DNA of 64,000 nucleotides from positions 3,162,001 through 3,226,000 of the forward strand of contig NZ_CP092104.1 in the NCBI RefSeq assembly GCF_016918765.2, in the 5' to 3' direction. The first letter of the stretch is position 1; every line of letters begins with the position of its first letter. Source of the DNA: Flagellatimonas centrodinii (GTDB lineage: Bacteria; Pseudomonadota; Gammaproteobacteria; Nevskiales; Nevskiaceae). The translations under genes were made by a program, and so were the position numbers. The notes beneath the pieces are model-generated. The model worked only from the letters and a program-made list of their open reading frames with translations, was not told the DNA's origin and made no database searches. Shown piece after piece: positions 8,821 through 18,832 of the stretch.

Positions 8821-9944
8821 GCCAAAACGGCACTCAGGGCGTCGAGAAAACGATCATTCTCACGCTCGGTGCCGACACTGATGCGAAGGAAGTGCGGCAT
8901 CGCATAACTGCCCATCGGGCGAACGATGACACCGCGTTCCAGCAAGCCCTGGTGCACCGGCTTGGCGTCGCGCCCGAAATCGACGGTGATGAAGTTCGCT
9001 TCCGACGGCAAAACCCGCAAACCCAGCCCTGTGCAGGCATCGGTCAAGCGTTGGCGTTCGCGGCTATTCAGCGCCACCGATGCCGCCACATGCGCCTGGT
9101 CGGCCAGTGCCGCTTCGGCCGCCACCAACGCCAGGCTGTTCAGATTGAACGGCTGCCGGACGCGGTTGAGCAGATCGGCAACCGCGGGACTCGACAAGGC
9201 GTAGCCGGCACGCAGACCGGCAATCCCGTAGGCCTTGGAAAAGGTCCGACAGACCAGGAGGTTGGGGAACCGCCGCAACCAGTCCCGCGAATCGCCGCGC
9301 AGGGACGGGTCCATGTAGTCGTAGTAGGCCTCGTCATACGCCACGATCACCTGCGGCGGCACACGGTTCAGGAACGCCTCGACCGCCTCCGCCGTGAGGA
9401 ACGTGCCGGTGGGGTTGTTGGGGTTGGCAATGAACACCAGGCTGACATCCGGACGCCGCTGCAAGGCTTCAGCGAACGCTTCGAGATCGTGACCATAGGG
9501 CTGGGCATCATCGGCGGGCCGCGCCGGCGCCACCACCGCGTCGGCATCCTGCGCTTGCGCGACCAGCGAATACACGGCAAACGCATGGGCCGAGAACAGG
9601 ACCGCGCGACCGGGCCCGGCATAGATACGGCCGAGAAACTCCAGGATATCGTTGGAACCGTTACCCAGGGTGATGCAGTTCGGGTCGATATCGTGATAAC
9701 GCCCGATCGCCTGCTTCAAGCGGTGACCGCTGCCGTCCGGGTACAGCGCGAGATTGCCGTCGAGTGCGGCACGCAGGGCAGCCGTCACACTGGGCGATGG
9801 CCCCAGCGGATTCTCATTGCTCGCCAGTTTCACCACATCATGCAGCCCGAGCCGCCGCTGCAGCTCCTCGATCGGCATGCCGGGTGAATAGGCCTCAAGG
9901 CCAAGGATGCCCGGCAGGGCATTGACTGTCAGCGGATCGCGCAT
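8817..9944 (-). CDS. hisC: Histidinol-phosphate aminotransferase (HisC2 type, probably also aromatic)
   Basis: 375 aa class I/II PLP aminotransferase. Seen: LASNENPLGPS near residue 40, the PLP-lysine motif RTFSKAYGIAGLRAGYA and the conserved NPNNPTG. These define the HisC family. Its place between pheA and tyrA, not in a his operon, matches the Pseudomonas HisC2 locus, and family members in this setting are thought to serve phenylalanine and tyrosine transamination. The ATG at 9944 overlaps the pheA stop (TGATG); an alternative TTG three bases upstream is less likely. Confidence 0.9.
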   Translation of the reverse strand: MRDPLTVNALPGILGLEAYSPGMPIEELQRRLGLHDVVKLASNENPLGPSPSVTAALRAALDGNLALYPDGSGHRLKQAIGRYHDIDPNCITLGNGSNDILEFLGRIYAGPGRAVLFSAHAFAVYSLVAQAQDADAVVAPARPADDAQPYGHDLEAFAEALQRRPDVSLVFIANPNNPTGTFLTAEAVEAFLNRVPPQVIVAYDEAYYDYMDPSLRGDSRDWLRRFPNLLVCRTFSKAYGIAGLRAGYALSSPAVADLLNRVRQPFNLNSLALVAAEAALADQAHVAASVALNSRERQRLTDACTGLGLRVLPSEANFITVDFGRDAKPVHQGLLERGVIVRPMGSYAMPHFLRISVGTERENDRFLDALSAVLA

Positions 9945-11029
9945 CAAACCACCGCCTTCGGGTAAGACCCCAGTATCTTGAAAAACGCCGCGTCGGCCTG
10001 CACCGCATCCAGCGCCTGCCTGACCACCTCGTCCTGCTGGTGACCGGCGAAATCGATGAAGAAGAAATAATCCTGCACTGGCGCCCCCTTCATCGGCCGC
10101 GACTCGATCCGTGTCAGGTCCAGTCCGACATCAGCGAAGGGCTGCAACAGCCGGAACAATGCACCCGGCTGATTGCGATGCGCCGAGACCACCAGACTGG
10201 TGATGTCGCCGCCGGTGCGTGTCGGCGACTGCTTGCCGATCACCAGGAAGCGGGTGGTGTTGCTGGGATCATCCTCGATATTGCTGGCCAGGATCGACAG
10301 GTCGTACAAACGCGCTGCCGGCAGTCCGGCAATGGCCGCACCCCCCTGTTCGGCCACGATGCGTGCGGCCTCGCCGTTGCTGGCCACCGCCTCCCGCTCG
10401 GCACGCGGCATCCGCGCATCCAGCCACTTGCGGCACTGGGCGAACGACTGCGGGTGGGCGTAGACCACCGTCACCTCATCCATGCGCGCATGCCGCGACA
10501 GCAGGTGATGATGCACCGGCAGGGTCACTTCGCCGCAAATGGTGAGACGGGTGTGCACCAGCGCGTCCAGCGTATGGCTGACGATGCCGCCGATGGAATT
10601 CTCCACCGGCACCACGCCGTAGTCGGCGGCGCCACTCTCAACATCCCGAAAAATTTCGTCGATGGCCGCCAGCGGCCGGGCGGTGACGGCGTCGCCGAAG
10701 GCCTTGGCCACAGCCGCCTGGGTGTAAGTCCCTTCCGGCCCGAGGTAGGCAACGGTCAGGGGCGACTCCAGTGACAGACAGGCGGACATCACCTCGCGCA
10801 TCAGCCGGGCCACGGTATCGTCAGTCAGCGGCCCGCTATTGCGCGCCATCGCAGCGCGTAATACCTCGGCTTCGCGGGCGGGCCGATAGTGATCGCCACT
10901 GTCCCCCGCGCGCTGCTTGATCAATGCAACCTGCTGGGCAATGCGTGCGCGTTGGCTGATCAGTTGCTGGATCTGTTCGTCCAGCGTGTCGATCCGGGCA
11001 CGGGCGTCGGTGAGGGTCTCGGGCATCAT
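9944..11029 (-). CDS. pheA: Bifunctional chorismate mutase/prephenate dehydratase (P-protein)
   Basis: 361 aa. Residues about 5-88 are an AroQ chorismate mutase helix bundle (RIDTLDEQIQQLI). From about 93 the prephenate dehydratase domain starts with VAYLGPEGTYTQAA and contains PVENSIGG and SNTTRFLVIG. The last ~80 residues form an ACT domain with the ESRP motif, which mediates phenylalanine feedback in this family. Two consecutive ATGs (11029, 11026) are possible starts. An intrinsic terminator separates it from serA upstream, so the aromatic unit pheA-hisC-tyrA-aroA-cmk probably starts in the 11030-11060 gap. Confidence 0.96.
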   Translation of the reverse strand: MMPETLTDARARIDTLDEQIQQLISQRARIAQQVALIKQRAGDSGDHYRPAREAEVLRAAMARNSGPLTDDTVARLMREVMSACLSLESPLTVAYLGPEGTYTQAAVAKAFGDAVTARPLAAIDEIFRDVESGAADYGVVPVENSIGGIVSHTLDALVHTRLTICGEVTLPVHHHLLSRHARMDEVTVVYAHPQSFAQCRKWLDARMPRAEREAVASNGEAARIVAEQGGAAIAGLPAARLYDLSILASNIEDDPSNTTRFLVIGKQSPTRTGGDITSLVVSAHRNQPGALFRLLQPFADVGLDLTRIESRPMKGAPVQDYFFFIDFAGHQQDEVVRQALDAVQADAAFFKILGSYPKAVV

Positions 11030-11059
11030 GGCGTGGCCGGCAATCGTATCCGCTGCATG

Positions 11060-11089
11060 AAAAAAGGCGCGCCAGTGTACCGGCGCGCC
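11060..11089 (-). terminator. Intrinsic terminator of serC-serA
   Basis: Minus-strand inverted repeat GGCGCGCC, eight-base loop, GGCGCGCC, followed by six Ts. It lies 26 bases past the serA stop. Confidence 0.85.
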
Positions 11090-11114
11090 CCGAGGAATGC
11101 TCCTGGTCGCGCGT

Positions 11115-12287
11115 TCAGCCGGCGATCACCCGGACCGTCAGCACACCCTTGATCGCCGACAATGCCTGGACCGCCGACTCCGGCAGCCCGCTATCGAGAT
11201 CCACCAGAGTGTAGGCCAGGTCGCCACGTGACTTGTTCAACAGGTCAGCGATATTGAGTTCCGCCTTCGCCAGCACCGTCGAGATCTGCCCCACCATGTT
11301 CGGCACGTTTTCGTTGACGATGGCCAGCCGGGTCTTGCCCGGCAACAGCGGCATCACCGCCTCGGGGAAGTTGACCGAGTTGCGTACATTGCCGGCCTCG
11401 AGGAAGTCACGGATCTGATCGGCGACCATCACCGCGCAGTTGTCTTCGGCTTCGCCCGTGGAGGCGCCCAGATGCGGCGTCGCCACCACCCGCGGGTGCC
11501 CTTTCAAGGCATTTGAGGGAAAGTCGCAGACGTAGGCGTGCATCGTGCCGGAATTGAGTGCCTCGATCATCGCGGCTTCATCGACGATGCCAGCGCGCGC
11601 GAAATTGAGCACCACGCCCTGCTTCTTCATCAATTTGAGGCGGTCGGCGTTGATCAGACCGCGGGTGGCATCGATCAACGGCACGTGAACCGACACGAAC
11701 TGCGAGCGCGCCATCAGGTCGTCAACCGACAGCGCCTGACGCACCCGGGCATCGAGCTTCCAGGCGTTGTTGACGGTCATCGCGGGGTCGAATCCCCAGA
11801 CGTCCATGCCCAATTCGACCGCGGCATTGGCCAACTTGACGCCGATGGCACCGAGTCCGATCACCCCCAAGCTGCGGCCGGGCAGCTCGAAACCGACGAA
11901 CTTCTTCTTGCCGGCCTCCACCGCCTCGTGCAGCGCCTTGTCATCACCGTCCAGCTTGCGCACGAAATCCAGCGCCGGGCCGATGTTGCGTGCCGCCAGC
12001 AGCATGCCCGCCAGCACCAATTCCTTGACGGCATTGGCGTTTGCGCCGGGGGCATTGAAGACCGGCACGCCGCGCTTGCTCATCGCGGCAACCGGAATGT
12101 TGTTGGTCCCGGCACCGGCGCGGCCGATGGCCTTGATGCTAGCCGGGATCTCCATCTTGTGCATGTCGGCCGAGCGCACCAGCACGGCGTCCGGCTGTGC
12201 GATGTCGGAAGCAACTTCATAGAGCTCCCGCGGCAGCCGGTTGAGACCTTGTACGGAGATGTTGTTGAGCGTCTGTACTTTCAGCAT
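11115..12287 (-). CDS. serA: D-3-phosphoglycerate dehydrogenase with C-terminal ACT domain
   Basis: 390 aa. First step of serine synthesis: NAD-dependent oxidation of 3-phosphoglycerate. Residues about 140-280 hold the Rossmann domain (SLGVIGLGAIGVKLANAA) and the catalytic Arg-Glu-His set, with His in ATPHLGASTGEAEDN. The final ~75 residues are an ACT domain (NMVGQISTVLAKAELNIADL), the usual serine-sensing part. The start is placed at MLKVQTLNN (12287), which has GGAAAAG upstream; ATGs at 12302 and 12329 are alternatives. It follows serC by 22 bases and forms a serine unit with it. Confidence 0.94.
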   Translation of the reverse strand: MLKVQTLNNISVQGLNRLPRELYEVASDIAQPDAVLVRSADMHKMEIPASIKAIGRAGAGTNNIPVAAMSKRGVPVFNAPGANANAVKELVLAGMLLAARNIGPALDFVRKLDGDDKALHEAVEAGKKKFVGFELPGRSLGVIGLGAIGVKLANAAVELGMDVWGFDPAMTVNNAWKLDARVRQALSVDDLMARSQFVSVHVPLIDATRGLINADRLKLMKKQGVVLNFARAGIVDEAAMIEALNSGTMHAYVCDFPSNALKGHPRVVATPHLGASTGEAEDNCAVMVADQIRDFLEAGNVRNSVNFPEAVMPLLPGKTRLAIVNENVPNMVGQISTVLAKAELNIADLLNKSRGDLAYTLVDLDSGLPESAVQALSAIKGVLTVRVIAG

Positions 12288-12309
12288 GTTTTTCTTTTCC
12301 ATCAGTAAA

Positions 12310-13392
12310 TTAGCCGTTTGTCTTCGCAAACTGCTTCATGTAGTCGATGAGCGCATCCACGCCCGCTTCAGGCATCGCGTTGTAGATCGACGCGCGCATG
12401 CCACCGACGGCGCGGTGCCCTTTCAATCCGGACAGGCCCGCCGCCTTGGCCCCCTGCAGAAACGCCCCATCGAGCGCGGCGTCGGCCAGCGTGAATGGCA
12501 GGTTCATCCACGACCGGCAGGCGGGATCCACCGGGTTGCTGTAGAACGCTTCGCCGTCGATATAGGCGTACAACTTGGCCGCCTTGCGCTGGTTGATCTC
12601 GGCCATCCGTTCCAGCCCACCGTTGGCGAGCAGGTATTTGAACACCAGACCCGCCATGTACCAGGCAAAGGTCGGCGGCGTGTTCAACATGGAATCGTTT
12701 GCGGCCTGCTCGGCGTAATTGAAGATCGCCGGCAGCTCGGGGGTGGTTTTGCCGATCAGGTCATCGCGGACGATGACGATGGTCAGACCCGCCGGCCCGA
12801 TGTTCTTCTGGGCACCGGCATAGATCAGCCCGTACTTCGACACATCGACCGGCCGCGACAGGATGGTGGACGAAAAATCGCCCACCAATGGCACGTCACC
12901 GACGTCCGGCGTTTCCAGAAATTCGACGCCATGAATGGTTTCGTTCGGGGTGATGTGCACGTAGGCAGCGTCCGGGTTCAGTTTCCAGCCGGCGCGTTCC
13001 GGGATACGGGTGAACTTCTGCTCTTCACTGGTCGCCGCGATGTTGACGCTGCAAAAGGCCTTGGCCGCCTTGGCCGCCTTCTTGCCCCAGTCGCCGGTCA
13101 GCACATAGTCGGCGCGGGTCTTGCCGGCCAGCAGATTCTGCGGAATGAACGAGAACTGGCCTGTCGCCCCCCCCTGCAGGAACAGCACCTTGTAGTTCTC
13201 GGGGATGTTCATGAGCGCCCGCAGATCGGCCTCGGCCTCGGCCGCCACCGCCATGAACGGCTTGTCCCGGTGAGACATCTCCATCACCCCCATGCCCTCG
13301 CCATGAAAGTCCAGCAGTTCGTCCCGAACCTGCGCGAGCACCGGCTCCGGAAGCGTTGCAGGGCCAGCTGAGAAGTTGAAGATTCGGCTCAT
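12310..13392 (-). CDS. serC: Phosphoserine aminotransferase
   Basis: 360 aa, standard length. Transfers the amino group of glutamate to 3-phosphohydroxypyruvate; also used in pyridoxine synthesis. Seen: N-terminal FNFSAGPATLPEPVL and the PLP-lysine segment YAGAQKNIGPAGL. The 44 bases upstream (13393-13436) are unusually AT-rich for this window and probably hold its promoter and an AAGGA ribosome-binding site eight bases before the ATG. serA follows in the same unit. In Pseudomonas serC lies between pheA and gyrA; here a toxin-antitoxin pair is inserted between serC and the gyrA group. Confidence 0.96.
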   Translation of the reverse strand: MSRIFNFSAGPATLPEPVLAQVRDELLDFHGEGMGVMEMSHRDKPFMAVAAEAEADLRALMNIPENYKVLFLQGGATGQFSFIPQNLLAGKTRADYVLTGDWGKKAAKAAKAFCSVNIAATSEEQKFTRIPERAGWKLNPDAAYVHITPNETIHGVEFLETPDVGDVPLVGDFSSTILSRPVDVSKYGLIYAGAQKNIGPAGLTIVIVRDDLIGKTTPELPAIFNYAEQAANDSMLNTPPTFAWYMAGLVFKYLLANGGLERMAEINQRKAAKLYAYIDGEAFYSNPVDPACRSWMNLPFTLADAALDGAFLQGAKAAGLSGLKGHRAVGGMRASIYNAMPEAGVDALIDYMKQFAKTNG

Positions 13393-13436
13393 TAATCAGT
13401 TCCTTGACAATAACTTTGAATGTAAAACATTAAGAA

Positions 13437-13835
13437 TTAGCACCAGTGCTCCAGTTCCAGCTGCGGCACCCGCGAAAACTGCGCGGTGCGCGGCGTCACC
13501 AGCGTTGCCTGATGCGCCAGCGCAGTCGCCGCCACCAGCAGGTCCAGCGGCGGCAGCGGCTCACCTGACTGCTGCAGATAGGCGCCCAACGTACCTGCCT
13601 GCTGTGCACAGCCGGCATCGAAGTCGATTACCCGCACCGCCGCCAACAGCTCCTTGAGCAACTTGCCGTGGCGGCTGTTGATGCGCGGCTGACTGCGCAG
13701 CGCCGCCTCGACTTCCACCCGACTGATCACCGACACCGCCACGTCATCAGGCTTCAGCCCACCGAGCCGCAACACCACCGGCAAGCGCCCCTTGACGGCG
13801 CCGATGAGGGTTTCGGCATCCAGCAGGTAACTCAC
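13437..13835 (-). CDS. VapC-type PIN-domain ribonuclease toxin
   Basis: 132 aa PIN-domain protein. The acidic metal-site residues expected of VapC are visible: Asp6 in YLLDAETL, a glutamate in VISRVEVEAAL (Glu41 or Glu43) and Asp98 in PPLDLLVAATAL. VapC toxins are Mg2+-dependent RNases that cut tRNA or rRNA. The start codon overlaps the upstream antitoxin stop by four bases, the usual coupled antitoxin-toxin arrangement. The three-residue acidic set looks intact, so an active toxin is plausible. The RNA target is not predictable. Confidence 0.85.
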   Translation of the reverse strand: MSYLLDAETLIGAVKGRLPVVLRLGGLKPDDVAVSVISRVEVEAALRSQPRINSRHGKLLKELLAAVRVIDFDAGCAQQAGTLGAYLQQSGEPLPPLDLLVAATALAHQATLVTPRTAQFSRVPQLELEHWC

Positions 13836-14083
13836 CAGCGCACCGCCTGCGCCTCACCAAGCGCCTGCCGCCAGGCCTGGACATCGAGCGTGTCGTCGTC
13901 GAGTGCCGGTGCCGGATTGCGGAAATGGCCCCGCAGGGATTCTGGCCAGTCACGCGCCTCGTTGCGCGCCAGCCACTCCTGCACCGCCATCACGATGATG
14001 CGGTTGCGGGTCAGCCCCTCGCGCTCGACAGCGGCCTGCAGCCGGCCGAGCGTGGCTTCGTCAATGTGGACGCTGAAGTTCAT
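13832..14083 (-). CDS. Ribbon-helix-helix antitoxin of the VapBC-type pair
   Basis: 83 aa. The N terminus FSVHIDEATLGRLQAA followed by TRNRIIVMAVQEWLA fits a CopG/Arc ribbon-helix-helix DNA-binding fold (beta strand then two helices). The acidic, tryptophan-containing tail (residues about 45-83) would bind and neutralise the PIN toxin encoded next. A perfect 8-bp inverted repeat lies six bases upstream of the ATG, as expected for an autoregulated toxin-antitoxin operon. Confidence 0.82.
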   Translation of the reverse strand: MNFSVHIDEATLGRLQAAVEREGLTRNRIIVMAVQEWLARNEARDWPESLRGHFRNPAPALDDDTLDVQAWRQALGEAQAVRW

Positions 14084-14089
14084 TCAATT

Positions 14090-14108
14090 CCTAACAGGTG
14101 CTGTTAGG
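14090..14108 (-). promoter_or_regulatory. Palindromic operator of the VapBC-type operon
   Basis: Perfect inverted repeat CCTAACAG-GTG-CTGTTAGG, centred 16 bases upstream of the antitoxin ATG. A possible promoter on the minus strand is TTGCGA, 17 bases, TAACCT, with the -10 overlapping the repeat, so antitoxin binding would block transcription. The repeat is seen directly; its role is inferred from RHH antitoxin autoregulation. Confidence 0.7.
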
Positions 14109-14163
14109 TTAGCCGCAAGGAATAAAATTCGCAAGGTCCAAAGCACAACCTGCAGAACGCGCC

Positions 14164-14982
14164 TCAGCGAATACGGGTCGGGGCGAAGGGCTGTTCCTGC
14201 CCCCGCAGGTGACGGGCCACCGAGGCGCGCTGGTTGGCACCCCCCATCAACCGGCGCTGCCAACGCCGTTCTGCGCCGAGGCCGGCTGCGGCGGAGTCAT
14301 CCCACGCCGCGTCGAACAAGCGCTTGCCAGCAGCGACCGCATCGGGCGAGCGCGTCAGCACCTGATCAATCCAGGCCCGCGCGGCGGCCTCGGGGTCATC
14401 CGCGACCGCGGTCACCAGGCCGAGCGCGCACGCCTCTTGCCCGCCGACGACGCGGCCGGTCATGACCAGATCCATCACCACGTCGCGCCGCAACAGGTGC
14501 CGTAGCGTGACGGTGGCACCCATGTCGGGGATCAGGCCCCATTTCGACTCCATGATCGACAACCGCGCATCCGCGGTCGCAAAGCGGAGATCAGCCCCCG
14601 CCGCCAGCTGGATGCCGGCCCCGAAGCAGTTGCCGCGGATGGCCGCCACTACCGGCACCGGCAGCTCGCGCCAGAGCAGATTGACGGCCTGAAAGCGATT
14701 GCGAAACGGCCACCACAGCTGGGTAAAGGCCAGCAATGCGCGGCGCCGTTGTGACAGCACCGCCTTGAAGTCCAGCCCCGCACAGAAGCTGGGGCCATCA
14801 CCTCTCAGAATCACCGCGCGCAACCCGCGTTGACGCCGCAAGGCCCTGGCGGCGCGGATCAGCGCATCCATCATGTCGAGGTCAAACCCGTTGTGCTTGT
14901 CGGCGCGGGTCAGGCTGACGGTGGCAACGCCGTCAGCGTCCGTCTCGACCCGCACCCGATCCAGGTAGTTGACCGTCGACAT
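14164..14982 (-). CDS. Crotonase-superfamily protein (enoyl-CoA hydratase/isomerase-like)
   Basis: 272 aa crotonase fold. The first oxyanion-hole segment is FCAGLDFKAVL and the second GNCFGAGIQLAAGADLRFA. At the position of the first catalytic Glu of rat enoyl-CoA hydratase (Glu144) there is Gln, while the second (Glu164) is kept in IMESKWG, and an Asp stands eight residues later (LIPDMG), the spacing of the Glu/Asp pair of dienoyl-CoA isomerases. Thus an isomerase is at least as likely as a hydratase. It begins three bases after the gyrA stop and is probably cotranscribed with it. Confidence 0.85.
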   Translation of the reverse strand: MSTVNYLDRVRVETDADGVATVSLTRADKHNGFDLDMMDALIRAARALRRQRGLRAVILRGDGPSFCAGLDFKAVLSQRRRALLAFTQLWWPFRNRFQAVNLLWRELPVPVVAAIRGNCFGAGIQLAAGADLRFATADARLSIMESKWGLIPDMGATVTLRHLLRRDVVMDLVMTGRVVGGQEACALGLVTAVADDPEAAARAWIDQVLTRSPDAVAAGKRLFDAAWDDSAAAGLGAERRWQRRLMGGANQRASVARHLRGQEQPFAPTRIR

Positions 14983-14985
14983 GAA

Positions 14986-17676
<2,691 letters not shown>

Positions 17677-17697
17677 TCTGGCGCCCCAATCGAAGTA

Positions 17698-17718
17698 CCC
17701 CCCGCTCCGGGCGGGGGG
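17698..17718 (-). promoter_or_regulatory. GC-rich stem-loop in the gyrA leader
   Basis: Perfect 8-bp stem CCCCCCGC/GCGGGGGG with a five-base loop, 21 bases upstream of the gyrA ATG. No T-tract follows on either strand, so it is not a standard terminator. In a transcript started at about 17739 it would lie in the 5' UTR. Confidence 0.55.
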
Positions 17719-17726
17719 TCGCTGGC

Positions 17727-17745
17727 TTGTGATTTTTGATCACAA
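17727..17745. promoter_or_regulatory. Inverted repeat at the predicted gyrA start site
   Basis: TTGTGAT and ATCACAA flank a five-base AT spacer. It resembles a CRP site, but the TGTGA and TCACA cores are seven bases apart instead of six. It overlaps the start position predicted from the extended -10 at 17746-17754, where a repressor would act. Confidence 0.45.
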
Positions 17746-17754
17746 ATTCTAGCA
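17746..17754 (-). promoter_or_regulatory. Extended -10 promoter element of gyrA
   Basis: On the minus strand TGCTAGAAT is a TGn plus near-consensus -10 (TAGAAT), about 70 bases upstream of gyrA. No strong -35 is seen, as is usual for extended -10 promoters. It predicts transcription from about 17739. Confidence 0.5.
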
Positions 17755-17777
17755 CGTTCAGGTGCTTGGCAGGACGC

Positions 17778-18782
17778 TCACGCCATCATCGCCCGGACCT
17801 TGGTGGCATCAGGATCGCGGATGACCCCGCGCTCCGACACCAGCGCATCGACCCGCGTGGCGGGGGTGATGTCGAACACCGGATTGAAGGCCGCGACACC
17901 CGCTGGCGCCACCTGCTGACCCCGGTAGGCCGTCAACTCCTCGGCCCCGCGCTGCTCGATCGGAATGGCACTGCCGTCGGCCGTTTCGAGGTCGAAGGTG
18001 CCGCTGGGGGCCACCACCATCACGCGCGCGCCGAAGGCCCGCGCGACGATCGCCAGGGTATGGGTGCCGATCTTGTTGGCGGTGTCGCCATTGGCCGCAA
18101 TGCGGTCGGCGCCGACAATCAACCAGTCGATCCGCTCGGTGCGCATCAATTCAGCCACCGCCGCGTCGGCAATCAGACGACTGGGAATGCCTTCCCGCTG
18201 CAGTTCCCAGGCGGTCAGGCGGGCACCCTGCATCCACGGCCGGGTCTCGGTGTTGTAGACACCGGCCAGGCGACCGTCGGCCCAGGCGGTGCGGATCACC
18301 CCCAAAGCGGTGCCATGACCGGCCGTCGCCAGGGCGCCGGTATTGCAATGGGTCAGTACCCGACTGCCGGCCTCGATCAGGTCAGCGCCGAACCGCGCCA
18401 TCGTCAGGTTCTGCTGCAGATCCTCGTCGAAGATGGCCTGTGCCTCGGCGACCAGTACCGCCGCATCGGCCGTGCCCAGCGCCATCAGCCGTGCCAGTGC
18501 CCAGCGCAGGTTGACAGCGGTCGGACGCGCGGCGTTGAGGCGCTGTGCCGCTGCGGCCAGCGGCTCGCTGGCGCGCGCGGCCAGCACCAGACCGAAGGCG
18601 GCGGCAATCCCGATGGCCGGCGCGCCGCGCACCGCCATGCCGTGGATCGCGGCAGCGACATCATCGGCATTGCGGCACTGCAGCCAGATCTCCGATTGCG
18701 GCAGCTGGCGTTGATCGAGTACCTGCAGGTGATCACCCTGCCAGCGCAGGGGTTGTACGAGGTTCGGTGAAGGCGCGCTCAC
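17778..18782 (-). CDS. mtnA: S-methyl-5-thioribose-1-phosphate isomerase
   Basis: 334 aa. Isomerises methylthioribose 1-phosphate to methylthioribulose 1-phosphate in methionine salvage. Family signatures seen: [16 protein letters not shown], the catalytic Cys in [26 protein letters not shown], and [18 protein letters not shown] with the catalytic Asp; these separate it from eIF2B subunits. The start is GTG at 18782 and is divergent from mtaD, 50 bases away. The later mtn genes are not in the window. In Pseudomonas mtnA holds the same position beside gyrA. Confidence 0.95.
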   Translation of the reverse strand: MSAPSPNLVQPLRWQGDHLQVLDQRQLPQSEIWLQCRNADDVAAAIHGMAVRGAPAIGIAAAFGLVLAARASEPLAAAAQRLNAARPTAVNLRWALARLMALGTADAAVLVAEAQAIFDEDLQQNLTMARFGADLIEAGSRVLTHCNTGALATAGHGTALGVIRTAWADGRLAGVYNTETRPWMQGARLTAWELQREGIPSRLIADAAVAELMRTERIDWLIVGADRIAANGDTANKIGTHTLAIVARAFGARVMVVAPSGTFDLETADGSAIPIEQRGAEELTAYRGQQVAPAGVAAFNPVFDITPATRVDALVSERGVIRDPDATKVRAMMA

Positions 18783-18832
18783 GCTGAAGGGGCTCCGCTA
18801 CACTGGGTGAAACACATTGTAGGACGCCCTTC

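Noticed and set aside
13404-13432. Plus-strand TTGACA...ACATTA promoter in the serC-vapC gap
   Set aside because: No gene is transcribed from it; the AT-rich stretch is better explained as the serC promoter region on the opposite strand.
17727-17745. Canonical CRP site before gyrA
   Set aside because: TGTGA and TCACA are present but the spacer is seven bases, not six, so a standard CRP dimer should not fit.
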